Below are positions 39,192-52,900 of a DNA stretch of 64,000 nucleotides, in pieces (the stretch's first letter is position 1; every line of letters begins with the position of its first letter). The stretch is from contig HG738138.1 of assembly GCA_000499405.2 (NCBI GenBank), positions 5,268,888 to 5,332,887 of the forward strand. The letters run 5' to 3'. This DNA comes from Onchocerca volvulus. Taxonomy: Eukaryota > Nematoda > Chromadorea > Rhabditida > Onchocercidae. The notes beneath the pieces are model-generated. The model had not been told where the DNA came from. It ran no database searches and saw nothing but the letters and a program-made list of their open reading frames with translations. Made by a program: the position numbers and the translations under genes.

Positions 39192-42100
39192 ATGAACTCA
39201 TTACTACAACTATTTACTATCTTTTTGATATTTTCCTCAGGAATGAGTCTTAAGATAGGCAAGTTTTTTGAAATCATGCCGCTTTAAAGAGAGTACATTT
39301 GGGTTGTAATTTTTCGGCTCTTTGCGAATGTTTGGTCTATTATCTTTTGAAAAAAAGAATTTTAGTATGCATGAATAAATATGATTCCAATTGAATTTAT
39401 TTAAATTTCGTGGTTTTTTTTTCTTTTTTTTAGCGATTATCGGTGGAGGCATTGGTGGTGCATCTTCCGCATATTTCTTACGAACACTTGCACCATCAGA
39501 AATCGAGATTGAAATTCATTTATTCAATCATGGCAATATTGGGGGTATTCTGCTTTTTACTGCATTCTTTGTTTGATGAATCAAATCTTATGCTTATTTT
39601 CCAAAACGCAAAGCGTTGACAATATTTTAAGTAATTGATACATTATGCTGAATCATATCATTGTTATAAGCTATGAATTTGCTTGCAAACGTTTTGATGC
39701 GTCATCATCACGCATGATTCGTCTGCGCTTGATTGTTCGGTCAAGCCCGCTGCATATCTGAAATAATCGGATTATTGCGATAAAAAGTTGCAAGTTGAGA
39801 TGTTTGAGCTGTTCAAAAAATTTTTTTGTTCCTGCTGCGGTTTCCGTGCGGCTTTATAATGTATTTGGAATATGTTTAGGACGAGTAACAACTGTTCAGA
39901 TGCCGTACAATGGCAAAATGCGCATGTTCGAGGCCGGTGGCAGTATTTTACACCCTGCTAATCTTTATTTTAAGACCTGGATGGAAAAGTTTGGTCTGGA
40001 TGGAAAAGTTTGGTGGATCTTTTTAAATTTTAGACTTTTGAGCATGCTAAGCGACAAAGTTTTCATCGTAAAATTTATTCCAATGAAGTATTTCAAGATA
40101 TCAGCAATACTTCTTTTTCCATTTTATGATGCAATGTAAAAATTTGTCTAATAATTTCTTTAAAAAGGTTGAATTATATTTCTAAAAATATATCAGTATA
40201 GTGTCGGAATCATTATTTTTTTCTGATCACATAAGTATGCAATTACTAAAAGTCACTTCAGTTAAAACTTTATTTTATAATAGGATTACATAAGAGGAAT
40301 ATGCTTCACGAAGAGAATATTATGGGCATATGGAATGGTCAGGAATTCGTGCTCCTAAAAAGTCCATATTATCTCGTCACGTTATACCGTGTGCTAAAAA
40401 GATATGGTTTTGATCTATTGAAAAATCATTTTGAAATCAGGAATCTTTTGTCCGATTTCGAGAACATTTACACTCTGCTAGAGTAAATTTCTTTCTTTTT
40501 CAAATCCAGTGAATTATTCTTATTTGTATTCGTACTGAAAACGATTGATAATATGCATTACTTTATTGTTTTTTAAAATAGATTCACATTACTAAACATT
40601 ACCACTCGATTTACTTCACTTGTTGATCAGGCCATTGATAAATATTTTGATTTCTTAGCCAAGGCAGATCGTTCGATACTATAGATGCAATGGTAATGGC
40701 AATGTCACCCCATCTTGCAAAATTGGTAAATAAGACAATGAAAGAGCATCTTACTGAGAATGGATATCATGATCCATTCATTGCAGAATTCACTAATGCA
40801 GTACTTAATTGTAATTATGGGCAATTCGTTGAGGTTCAACTTTCAAATTTCTAATAGTTTAAATTTTATGATAAAATCATTAGTTTCTTCTTCTTCCCAG
40901 TTCCCTTCATTGTATATTCTACTAATATGACAGTATATGATTATAAACGAATTTCTATACGCTCTTCATCGGTTACAGGAAATAAGAGCTTTTGCGGGCT
41001 CTGTGGGACTAGCTGGGTCGGCATCTGATCTTTACTCGGTTAATGGATCAAATAAACTTGTTGTTGAGAAACTGATCGATTATTCGAAAGTTAGATTGAT
41101 TAAGTTGGTAATATTTGAATTCCAAGTAAACAACTTTATTTCTCCTCTTGGAACTGTGAGCAGAATCGAGAAATTCTGACCTATCATAGTTAATGATCAA
41201 AGAAGGATGTTTTTTCAATAGCTCTGTCTGCTGATATGTTAGTTCTAATATTTCAGTGCGAAAGTAGTCACTGTTTCCAAAAATAACAGTCGGTTTATAT
41301 TATATGGAAGTGATGGCCAGAAACTTGGTGCTAATTATGATTATGTAATTGCCGCCGTGCCCTTACATCAAAAACAACAAATTCAAATAAAAGGTTATCA
41401 TGCTTCTGTTTTTGCACGAATGGAATATTTATTCCATCACTTTCATCTGTCTCATGTCCGATTATCTTTTTAAACGGATCGAATTTTGCATTAAAAAGCA
41501 GGATTATTCAGGTACTACTGCTTTTTTAAGTCTGTTTCCAAGTAATTGTGATTAATGATGTTCTACAGCACTTAAAGTTCGTTTAGGTGTAGACTGCGAG
41601 GGCCAGCGTGGCAAATTCAAACAAATTATTACAACGATTTTGGAGGTTTTTTTTTTTGGATCATTCCCATTTCATTATTATATTTCTCCAGAATTCCTAC
41701 AATCAACATATCGAAATTGTTCAGTAAAATGATATTACTTGAAATACTTGCCTATTCTTGTTCAGATTCCATTTTGCTATGTTGTAAGTTCTTAAACACT
41801 CGAAAGTTATCTTTTCTTTCTTGTACACATTGCAACGGATAGGATACTCAATTGAGAAACTACAGTTCAAAAATGCAGAAGTCAGGGATGTCATTTTTGC
41901 AGGGATCACTGCGTGCAACGCATTGGTCATTGTCTGAAAACGATAAGTTGACTGCAATATTTACGTGCAATAACAGTTTGCCATATAAGTCAATAGGTAG
42001 TTTTTTATTATTTATTATCAACAGTGGGAAAGTTGTGGTATTTATTTTCTTCATATATTCAAGATTTTTGTTGTTTCAGGACAGCTTTTACCCGTTGATT

Positions 42101-42570
42101 ATCAAGAAAGTGAATCTTTTTCAAACAAGATATGGAAAATATTTTCCAATAAAGACCTAACTAACTCAGAGTTGTCGCTTTACTTTAGTGAAATCAAAAG
42201 TATTAAAAGGGTGAGAATTCGATATTTCCTTTTACTTTATTTAAATTGCCAAATTTTTGAAATATATCGTACAAAACGTATCACTACGCTCAACTTTCCT
42301 AAAGTTCCCAGAAGAAAAGAAATTTTAATGTGCAATTTTTAGATTCCGTTTCTGGCATATCCAGAATACAAGAAATATCCTGCTGATCGCCCTAAATTCC
42401 GTCTCGCGAAAAATATTTGTTTCGTGAATGCAGTGGAATGGTTCGCGAGTACTATCGAAATGAGTGCCATCGGTGGTCGTAATTGCATTAACATGCTTTT
42501 AAAAGATCTGAAACTTATCGAAGTTAGTAAAAACCAAACAGATCGAGCTGTGAAAAGTTTCGAATTATAA
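39192..42570 (+). CDS. PCYOX1: Prenylcysteine oxidase / lyase (FAD-dependent)
   Basis: Homologue of PCYOX1, the lysosomal/secretory FAD thioether oxidase that releases cysteine and a prenyl aldehyde from prenylcysteine. Eleven exons: 39192-39258, 39434-39544, 39880-39993, 40284-40482, 40582-40833, 40979-41103, 41257-41393, 41569-41645, 41903-41996, 42080-42210 and 42343-42570; about 511 residues (human 505). Residues 1-19 form a signal peptide (MNSLLQLFTIFLIFS). The FAD-binding GGGIGG is at 26-31. Family landmarks: FEAGGSILHP, GIWNGQEF, LNCNYGQ, AFAGSVGLAGS, NGSNKLV, VWKIFS-like IWKIFS, FLAYPEYKKYP and the C-terminal FVNAVEWFASTIEMSAIGGRN. Intron 1 must use a GC donor (ATAG|GCAAGT). Exon 5 needs one extra base near 40671-40675 to stay in frame, and all phases agree once it is added. 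So the gene is either intact with a sequence error or freshly broken. A 19-bp duplication covers the exon 3 donor. Confidence 0.88.
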
Positions 42571-42709
42571 GCAGCTTATTAAGAATTCATGATACTAATT
42601 AACTGATTGTAATAATATACGAAGTACATAGATATAGTGTCAATTACGAAGCATTCAATCTTAATTATATGTGCAAATAGTTAAATTCAATTCAAAAATG
42701 TTCGACATC

Positions 42710-42715
42710 AATAAA
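42710..42715 (+). terminator. AATAAA polyadenylation signal of the prenylcysteine oxidase gene
   Basis: Canonical AATAAA about 140 nt after the TAA stop at 42568-42570, on the same strand. Confidence 0.6.
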
Positions 42716-45142
42716 ATTCTATTTCTTGTCTCTGTTGCGCTTTTGGTTTAGACAGCGTATTTGCCTATTGTTCAACGCTCCTGTAATTTCTTTCCTTGAA
42801 GGGTTAATTGAGCAATACATTTAAACATCCTGAGGTTGAAAAATCATATAAATGACAAGGATTTGTAATTGTTTTAATCGCGTTTCGCTTAAAGTGTGAT
42901 CTTTCATGCAAATCATCTGACGCTTGCCTTTCATTTTTCATCTATTTTATCTATGATTATAGCATTACAGTTATTAAATAGGATTTATCATGAGAGAACA
43001 TCATGCGCAATAAACTACACCGTTAAAAGACAAATAGGAAGATAATCAAAAGTAGAGGAGGAAGAAAAATGTAAGAATTTTACATCATAAAGAAATTTTT
43101 CAATTTATAAATTTTAGGGTCCAGTTGACAAGATTATTTTATTAGTAATAATTCACTGTAAAGAGTCCGAGAAAATTAAATAATAGCGCAAATTCCTTAA
43201 TTTTATATATGCATTTTCAAAGCGCTGGAAAAAAATGTGAAAAGGTATTATCATAAAACAAATATGTTTTAGGTAGCTTATAAATTTCACAGATATTGCA
43301 TGCTAGATGTTGCTTGTTACTCATCGCATAACCTTACAAGTTCTTCACCGATTACTTCAAATTTTGATACAATGTTGCATTTGAATAGGCGCGTGTTTTT
43401 GTACAAATACATCTGCTTTTTTTTTTTAAAGTAGATACTTGTGACAGGTAAAAATGAGCGGCTGAATTTACTGATCCTGCCCCTATAGAGTAGCGGGACG
43501 CGAAGCACGGCTGTGTCCAGCTAGCTGATAATAAATAAAGCATTGTGAAACAAACAGTGATAGCAGCAAAGAATGAAATACAATAAACAAAGTTAAGAGA
43601 TGTGGATATGTTTTGGACTGGTCACTAATACATATTTCAGTGAAAAAGCTAAACATTTTATGAACTAATACTCGATCGCGAACAACCATAACTTGTCTAA
43701 TTGCTAGTTATCTCCTGATAGTTCATGCAAATAAGAGATGTTCAGTTAACAACGTTACAATAATTGGCATATTATCCCTTATATCTTTATAACGGTTGCA
43801 GTGCCAATGCAATTTTCGAGTTTTAGTTTATGAAATGTGCGGTATTTTACACTACAAAAATGTGTATCTCCCATGATTTATCGAAAGCATATCTTCACGT
43901 CGCTTAATTTTGTAAAATTAAGAGTATAATATTCTTTATTGCTATCATTCTCATATAAATAGATTATTTACACATTAAAAAGGAAGGAAATAAAAATACT
44001 ATAAAAGTACTATTACCACCATTTTCCTGTAAAAGTCCCTTGCAATGCACAAATTTCAAACATCTCCTATTTAAACTTATCTCAGTACTATTTTTTTGCT
44101 TGACCTGAATACTCCTGGTAGTAGTTGCATGAAATGAATCCTCTCCCAATCAATACTTAATTAATGATTTCACCACATCAACAACGCTAGCACCATCTCA
44201 TCTCAAGAATTTCATCGATATCTATAGCCTCTTCAATTGCAATACTCTCTCCACTTCACTCTCAATCACTTCCACTATCACAAAGGAAACATATTCATCC
44301 ACTCTATGACTGTCCATCAATTAATCTAGCATATCCCTGCTATCTTTGGTCATTAGAAGTCATACATACTTGTACAAACGCGGCAGTCGTTAAATTTAGG
44401 CGTTTCTGTTTATAGGAACGACATAACTGTTATTTGACAGGCATTATTGGCATTGCTATTTGTCGATTTTCACGTTACGTGTTTGCGCCATATTTGTGCT
44501 TCCATTTGTCACGTTTCACGTTGGGGTTGAAATTCTCGTCATGACTACTGCAACCAATTGAGAGAATCTGTTAGGAATGTATGCTCGCAGCAATTTGAGT
44601 TGGGTTTAAAGGAGAAACACAAGAACATTTGGATTGACAGGACGACAGCTGCTGATGAGAATGTTGGAGTTTAGTACCGTAGAAATTGAGGAACTATCAG
44701 AATTACTATAAGCGTGTTAATGATGAGGTAAGAATAGAACTGAAGCACAGCTATGGTTGTTCTCTTAGCGCCACTGACGGAATATTTTATCGAACCAGTT
44801 TGCGAATTCAGAATGATAACAGCTTGATCAGTTCATGTCAACACTTCTCTCTAGCGTTGAAATTTTGTGAAGCATACTTTTGAGGGTGCTCCTGATGAAT
44901 GTTGCTTATTTTACTAGCTACATTTTATATACTTTATTTATTTTGTGATATTGAACGAAGCTGATATTTTATAAGTAATATTTGTTTACTGCTCATGTCA
45001 TGGAGTATGATCATTTATTTTGAATCCTTGTTCCAGATCGTATTATTTTCCGACTCCAAGACATCCTTACTTCTAAATTTTTTGAGATAGTGTTAATGAC
45101 TAAATTATTTCTGGATCAGCATATTAAATCTGTTGCAAAACA
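42716..45142. other. Intergenic stretch between prenylcysteine oxidase and TOMM70
   Basis: No supported gene. It contains the Helitron-like 3' end near 43.5 kb. A possible trans-splice acceptor (CTGGATCAG at about 45111-45119) lies just upstream of the TOMM70 start. Confidence 0.5.
43491..43524 (+). mobile_element. Solo Helitron-like 3' terminus
   Basis: The sequence GCGGGACGCGAAGCACGGCT then GTGTCCAGCTAG has the look of Helitron 3' ends: GC-rich, a hairpin (GGACGC at 496-501 with GTGTCC at 513-518, one G-T pair) and a CTAG end at 43521-43524. It stands out from the AT-rich flanks. The next base is C rather than the usual T, and no matching TC 5' end was found upstream. It is likely a truncated non-autonomous copy. 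Confidence 0.5.
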
Positions 45143-48100
45143 ATGACGAAGAAGGAATGGAGCAGTGTACGATGGAGTAAATGGATCATTGTTGGTGGAG
45201 CATGTATTGCAAGTGGTGCCGCCATTTGGTGGCATATGCGAAAACAGTCCAGAAATGTGAGTTTCGCAATTATCTCAAAATTCTTAAACGCTTTTTATGT
45301 GATAGGTGCACCTGAAAAATCATTATATGTTTTACTTATCCGTTATTATTATTTCCAAGTTTAGTGTCCACGACAAAATGTGGTCGAGATTTACTGAAGA
45401 GGTAGAAAGTTCAAGTAATTATGCTCTTGTATTTAAGTACTTTCCATATAACACATACTTCCATTGGAGGTTGGAATGGGCAAAGACACGATAGCGTCAG
45501 AACAATAGAAAAAAGTATTGTGTGCCAGGAACACCACTCCTCTTTTATATAGTTCCAATTTTAAGTTTATTCAGTCGCTAACATTCAAAAATAAACGTCA
45601 TGCATGATTATTATTCATTTTGCAGAAAGTTAGTGGTTCAAAAAGCGGCGTTCGGCCAACTGCTTCTGTTGCCCCATGTCCGATGCTTTCTCCAGGTATC
45701 GTATATTGTTGATCTTTTTTTTTTTCTGTTTGATTCCGAACTTAAATTATCTACAAAAGACTGGTGTAAACCGTAAATAATTTTTCAGGTATGCAAAGTT
45801 CACAGGAGATAAAGGATAAAGGTAATGAATATTTCAAGCAATGTTCATATAGGAAGGCTGTTGAAGCTTTTACGGAAGCCATCAATCTTTGTCCACCAGA
45901 GTACAAAAATCATCTTGCTGTATGCTATCAAAATCGGGCTGCTGCCTATGACAGAATGGTACGATTATGATTTTGGCTTTAATTAATTTTGGTAGTAAAA
46001 GTATAAATTCTTTTCTTGTAAATTTTGATGCTTGACAGTAGATGTGCAAAGTATTTTACTGTTCTTTATCTTTGCTTCCTTACTTTTGTTGGAAAATTTG
46101 TGGAATTTCAGGGAGATCCAGAGCAGTCAATTATAGATTGTACGAAGGCGTTGGAGTTAGACCCACTTTATTTCAAAGCCATAGTTCGACGAGCAAAAGC
46201 TTACCTATCACTTAGTAAACCAGAGGAAGCACTGGATGGTATATTTATTTTTTCTTTGTTTTATTTGTAGATTTTCAGTTGGTTTTACTAGTGCATATTC
46301 TTCTGTCATTTTATGTTATAGACATTTTGCAGTCTAAAAGATAAAAACCTTTAATTTCATTCTTCAACAAAAGATTCTTACGTTTTGCTGTTCTAGAGCA
46401 TCATTCGACTCTCTCCTTTGCATATGTCATTCGCTTCAAAAACTTGGTTATTCTGTTTCAAAATGAAAACGGATCTTATCTTTACAGATCTTACCTATGC
46501 TTTTGTTATGAATCCAGACGCGTCAGAATCACTTAAGATGGATGTTGATAGTGCAGTTGCACTTGCTGCTGCCAATTTGGTTGAACATGTAGTAAGGTTT
46601 TGTCTTTCTTTTATAAAATATACTCTTCAATTTGTAGATGTAAAAACAGCCATCAACTTATGGTGAAAAAAGTACTGATAACATATGCACTAAGCGTTTT
46701 GTAAAATATAGAACATCACAATCGTTAATGTAAGTAAATAGCTGCTCTCGTTGATATCTTTTAATAACGGTGATTTTTCTAAATTTTATTTAATGCCCTT
46801 GCTGTTTTACATTAATGGTTCAATTATCTTTGATATGGTTATGATATTGATAAATATTCAAAAATTTCCAGAAGAATACACGGGAATCCATACCGGTAAG
46901 AGACGAGTTGGTGCTGTTATGGCGTAGTTCATATGTTAATGATCCAATACTACGTGATTTGAAAGAGGAATCTTTTTCTGTTAGGTATGAATTAATTTTT
47001 GGAAATTGTTGATCTGTAACTACAAATTTCAGTGGAACCAGGTAGTAAGGATAACATTATTGCGATATATTAATATTGTTATTTTGGAATTTTATTTGAT
47101 TTAGCAAATTATTATTGATATGGCTTTTTTTTTTTTTAATCAAATTATTATTTTTCTATATATCAGGGTTCGATGTTGGATAATCAATTATTTCGCATAA
47201 AACGGGTGATAAAGTTTTTATGCAGAGTGTTATCTAGTATTTCTTTTAAAAAACATAAATTTTTTTTTTTTTTTAACGAAATTATATCAAATTCGACTTG
47301 GATTAAGGAAGAATTTGAGTTATATAAGTTCATTTGGTCATTGTTTACGGAAATACACTTTTTGATATCAAAAGTCATTATGTTGATCACAAACTCTAAT
47401 TTTACATAGAATTTTTCATTTACAGTCCGTATCATCAGGCACTGGAAGCAATACGGCAAAGGCATTACGAAGAAGTAATACCTCTCGTTGAAAATGATTT
47501 ACGGGTGCAACAATCAGATCCAAATCAGTTAAATATTACTAACATTCTTCGTGATTATATACTTCAGGCGCGTTTTGCTCTGATGAAAGAAAACGTAATG
47601 GTTAGTGTCATATGCTTATTTATTGTTAATGATATGGATTCTTAGATCGTTTCCGTTTCCCATTCTATAATATTCTTGTCGGGTTTAATAAGGAAAGCAT
47701 TATGAATTTTTTCTTTTGCGGTTTTTCAGTGGAGTCTAACAGACAGTTTTTGCTTTCTAACGCCTATACGTACTTTGAATCTTCATAACTATTAATAGAA
47801 CATAGTAAGCTTGAAAAAGAGACGAGCAGTTAGTGAATACAGCTGTATTAAATTGCATAATATTTTCTCTCAGTAAGAAAAAGATAAAAACTGGCCATCT
47901 CTCGCCGATTTATCAAACGTATTCCAGTTCATAACTTTGGCTTGGGAATGTGTTATATAATTTTTTTTCTGTAATTGCAGTCACTGAAAGAACGTTTAGC
48001 TGCTTTTGAAAGTATGTGGAATACGCTGGACGAAGATTCGCGGCGTGAAATGATCAATAAGCGTTTTCGATCGATGTATTACATTTTGCTCGCAGCGTGG

Positions 48101-49900
48101 AAAATTCTTGAACACTGCGGCGATGTTGAAAAGTGCGTTTTGTCTTTTTTTTTTGAGATATTAAAACATTTGATGAAGAAATAACATTACACTTTTAAGC
48201 TTCATTCCACTTTTTATTGTGCTGTGGAATCCATTATAGATCATAAAAAAAATTTCCTTTGAATCCAAATGACGAATAGGACATTTGACCAAGCACTTCG
48301 TGACTCAGATTGAATTATTATTCCTTTTATCGGACTTCATCTTTTCACTACGTTGATTTGTATCTAGATTTCCAAGTATAGCGATATTTTGATCAGAAAA
48401 GAATCATAAAATAAGGGATTTGGAAGTTACAATGATCCACGTGATTAAAGTTATTTTCATTACTGCAGCGAATTCCACCATGCTGTCGAAATTGATCAAA
48501 CGAATGTTGATATTTATTTGGGTGCCGCTTTATTATTATCTGAAAATGGGCAGTTGCAGGAAGCAATTGATTATTTAGATCAACTCAGTAAAATTGATCC
48601 AGCACATCATTTGGTCAAGTATGTTTCTTCCATTTATATTTAACTTCCTATTGTTATGAATCCTCTATCTTAATTGGTTATTGTTTATCTACTTTGTCCC
48701 TTTAGTCAAAATTCGTTTTATTGAAGTTTAAATGATTTCTGATTTCTTATTTAAAAATTTACTGTGTTGTAATTTAAAGTCATTTTTGTTTAAGGCATAT
48801 GAAAGCAAACTGCACAATGGCTTTGAAAGCTTCAGTAGGTGATGTTGGAGGTGCTATGGCATGCATGACAAAAGTTGATCAGCTTCTACAAATGAACCGA
48901 AATGCTGATCCAGTACTTTATCTTATCACTGGACGGGTTTGTTTCTGTTTGTCTTTTTTTTTTTTTCCTCAGTATATCTCACTAAGATATCATGAACTGT
49001 TATATGGATGCGTATTTAAAATAAGCAGAAAGTCATAATTATATACTTGGATTAATTGATCATTTTAATACATGATAAATTTGCTTGGTGTCTTTATCAA
49101 TTTATTTAGCTAGTTATTACAGCTTTATTATGCAGCTCAAAATAAAGAACTGGCAAAAGCATCATTTAAAAAAGCTGCTGAAGGTATCCCTGATTATGCT
49201 GCACCGATGTTTTATCTTGCGTAAGTTTTATAAACGTTTTCAGTTGAAATACTGCATGATTCTTTTTTTTTCAATTAAAAAAGTTGCTTAATTTTTTTCC
49301 CATTAATATCCTCTCTCGTTTTTTCTGCTTCTCATTTGTTCTTTTTTTAGAATGGTAGAAGCAGAAGAAATGGAGGGTTCTCCGAATCAGATGGCTGTGT
49401 TGGAGTCGAAAATGAAGATATGTTTGGAAAAAGAAAAGGCTAATCCGGATGCTTTGGCTATTTTAGCAAAAATAGCATTTCAAAGGTTTGTGTAGTATTT
49501 GTAATATATATATATATATATATATAAGCATGAAAGAGTGTCTCTAAATTCTTTTGTGAATTCTTGGTCATTTGTACAACTTGTTTTGCAGAGATTTTGT
49601 GACTGCATGTTGGATACAAACTTCTTACATGGAACTCATCATGACACGATTTTTTAACGTGCAATTATTTTAATAATATCGTTGTTCATTTATTGATGTT
49701 ATTCTTTTTTCAGACAGCAACTTGATGAGGCTTTGCATTTATATGAGCAGTGTATTGAAGTATGTCCTGTTCATACAAACGAAGCATCGCTTCTTCCAGC
49801 TGTAACAGATTACGTACAAATACGTTCCCTGCGTAAGGCAGTTGAAGCACTACGAAAAACTACTGCATCTCCCACTGATGTACCATATAGTGTACGTTAG
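45143..49900 (+). CDS. TOMM70: Mitochondrial import receptor TOM70
   Basis: Outer-membrane receptor that takes Hsp70/Hsp90-bound precursors, such as carrier proteins, to the TOM pore. Thirteen exons: 45143-45256, 45626-45695, 45789-45958, 46112-46238, 46488-46591, 46872-46984, 47426-47600, 47981-48132, 48469-48618, 48795-48936, 49123-49220, 49351-49485 and 49714-49900. They give 578 residues with all phases consistent, a normal length for the family. The N-terminus has one membrane anchor (about residues 13-32, KWIIVGGACIASGAAIWW) followed by basic residues. The TPR clamp follows: KGNEYFKQCSYRKAVEAFTEA, YQNRAAAYDRM, then SIIDCTKALELDP and AIVRRAKAYLSL. The C-terminal TPR array includes EFHHAVEIDQTNVDIYLGAA, QLQEAIDYLDQLSKIDP and QLDEALHLYEQCIEVCP. 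The start ATG is the only one in the exon before the anchor. High certainty. Confidence 0.95.
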
Positions 49901-52900
49901 ACTGCTTTGTGATTTTACCGCCAAAAAATACAAAACAGTTAGCTGTTTGTAATTTCTATAGTTTTTAGCAGGTTGCCCGAATATTTTTATTCTACTGGAA
50001 ATTTTTATCACATTTTGATTCCCTTTTGAAACTGGAAATTAAGACTGACTCATTTTTTGAAAATAATTTGTTGTGGATCTCAGGCAGAAACTTGTAATCA
50101 CTTATAATCGCTTCATTGCTTGGTGGAATTTATATTCACTTCATCGCTTTTCCTTTTTTAGCCTAATATTTTAGATTTTAGACATCTGATAATATAAGAC
50201 GAAAATACTGATGCTTGGGCTTTTTATTGTTTTGAAATACTTTTTTGAGGATTGAGTTAGCATCATATTTTCATGAAATTATTTACATTCCTTATAATGT
50301 CGATTTATGTTTTCAGGATATCTTTAGGCGCAGAGGTTTTTTCGTACTTTTGTTTTTTTTTTTTTTTTTCTTCAATTTTTTTAGCGCTGATTTACATACA
50401 GGTGAGTTCTTTGTTGTATTGTTTTTATGACTAGTAATCTTATCATATTTGTATTGCCATTTTTTTTTTTTTTTTGATAAAATTTATTCAGATTTTATTT
50501 CGAGAAGGATCAAATGTAAATCGGTATATTCTAATTTTTCGGCTGCAGTTTAATACTTAGTCTGCACTGATTCATCTTGACCGCATAATGTGTCAGCTTT
50601 TCTTTATTCTTTTCGTCAAAATCATTTGATTCTTTTCAAATCGATGTCGGTGTTACCGAGAAGCCATAACATATCAAACTTAGACATTCTCTGCTTTGTT
50701 TTACTCTTTTTGATTCAACTCAGTTTTCAAATTTTAAATGCTAACACTGTACCAATTGTGGCATGAAAGCTTGTTTTATTCTGAAGACGAATATACAGTT
50801 GATTAGCCCCGCTTTTTTTCCCTTTAACGGGGAAGAATTTCAGTATGTGAGAACTCTGGTCTCGAGTTATACCAGAGCAGTCGTTTGTCTTTAATCGCCA
50901 AAAAAAAAAAGGATGATCAGTGGGAATTTTGTTCAAATTCTGGTGACAGTGCAGATCGGTTTAATGGGACCTAAATTGCTTTAGTTTCACAATATTACAA
51001 CGACTCGAAATGTCATTTCATTTCGTCGGAAGAACAAGAGAGTGGCATTTTAAAGGTCATTGACCGACACTTATTCTAAAAGACCCAATAAAAGTGAGAG
51101 AAGGGTAAAATTTCTTGACTTTCCAACTTGAAATTACTTTCAGATATATGATGAGGAAAAGAAGAGCCATCGAAAAATGACCGCTTCTTAGAAAATGCCG
51201 ATACATCACTATAAATTGACTTCTAAAGAAAAAGAAAAAATTTTGTGGTAGTTACTTAGATGTAAAGTATTTTTTAAATTTATTCCCATTTTTACGAAGG
51301 TCTTGACATTTGTGCCACAGAAGAAACTTCGAATGTATTTGAAACCAATATTTTGAATTGATGGAGTTTTACAACTCAGTTAATATGGATCCAGGTCTTA
51401 TGATAGTTGTAGTAATTTACTGGTCATCCATTAAGCTAGACACAGTTTAATAAATGACCAGTGATTAAAATTCTCAAGCAGTGACACTGATTCATTATAT
51501 TGCAGCCAACAAATCTTATATTTTTTCATCCTAATAAAAATAATTCCATGGAACTATTCTTCCATCAAACGATGTTGTGTCATGTGACACCGATTTCGAA
51601 TGTTTCAAGAAATTCTGAATTATTTCTTTGAATATTAAATTGTACAATTTGCTGAATACGGCATTCTCTCAGTTTCGATTAGTTCCAGAATTTGTTACTT
51701 GAAACCTCAGCATGGTTGTTTGTTTATAGGACGATAATTTTAGTACTGGTATTGCAGAAAACATTAATATAACTGGTTCTTGGTAGGGCTGAATAGAACT
51801 GGATATGATTGTCTTGTGAAACACGATAATATAATAAAAGGTCTTGTCAACTGAATGAAATCGATTTCCGAACAGGGAAAGAAGAGAATTTTAAAACAAG
51901 CAGAGCTTCAAATTTTCTTTTTTTTTTTCTACTTTTCAAAAGCATTGATAGTCTTAATTAGGAGATAGGAATAAATATATTCAGCAGTATTTCACGATAT
52001 TTCATCAACTGGTTCAAGCGATTGTTGCAGAAGAACTATCATCTCTTTGATTTGTTACACCAACATTGCATACATGGTGATTTGCAAAAAAAATTTTCTA
52101 AAGCCATACGCTTTCTCCGTATTCTCCGTATGACCACTCGTTCAATAATCAAATTATACACTATACAGAAATATCTGGCAAATTAATTTTAGCAAATGTG
52201 AATTATTCAAAAAAGCTGGCATACATGATGTTCTTCTGAGATTTTCAAATCTTGAGTTTTTAGGAATTTATTCATAAATTTTTAGCTTATTCATATTATT
52301 TCTGATTAGTCACGAATGTTTCCCCTCAAAAACTGGAACTTTTGATACAGTTATCATCTATCAATCAACAAGCAGCATGCTAACATTTAACAATTACCTT
52401 CTGCATCTCTATTACGATAGTGCATGATGTGAGCAAGACGAAATGGCAACCGGTTCTTCCTATCCGCAATGATAATGATCAATTAAGATGTTGACAGTGA
52501 TGGGACAGTTGACAATGACAAGTGCGACATATCTTTTGACAAATCAATCTATGGATACCAATGGATCATCTTGTCTCATCTCATTTCTTAGCTAGTCATC
52601 CCGAAAGTATTCGAAGATATTGCAGTAATCTTGAATAACGACTAATACCTATATGTATATTCACTTATACGTTGCATATGTGTGTTTGTATATGCGTGTG
52701 TTATGTATGTTTGTGTGTGTCTTCGTTTATCTATATACAGTATGTAGAGCTCAATAATTGTTGCATTCGATAGCAACCGCCAGTTTCAAAAATTTTGTTC
52801 AGTTTTATCGTGGTTGCCAGTGAGATGACAATTCCGACGATTGTTCCGTCGCCGCAAACAAATACCGACACTGTACACACAAATTCAGCAAACAAACCGC

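Noticed and set aside
41690..41725. Exon-like NSYNQHIEIVQ segment in prenylcysteine oxidase
   Set aside because: Direct joining of 41645 to 41903 keeps phase and aligns ITTILE-GSLR with the family; adding this segment breaks phase or uses a weak donor.
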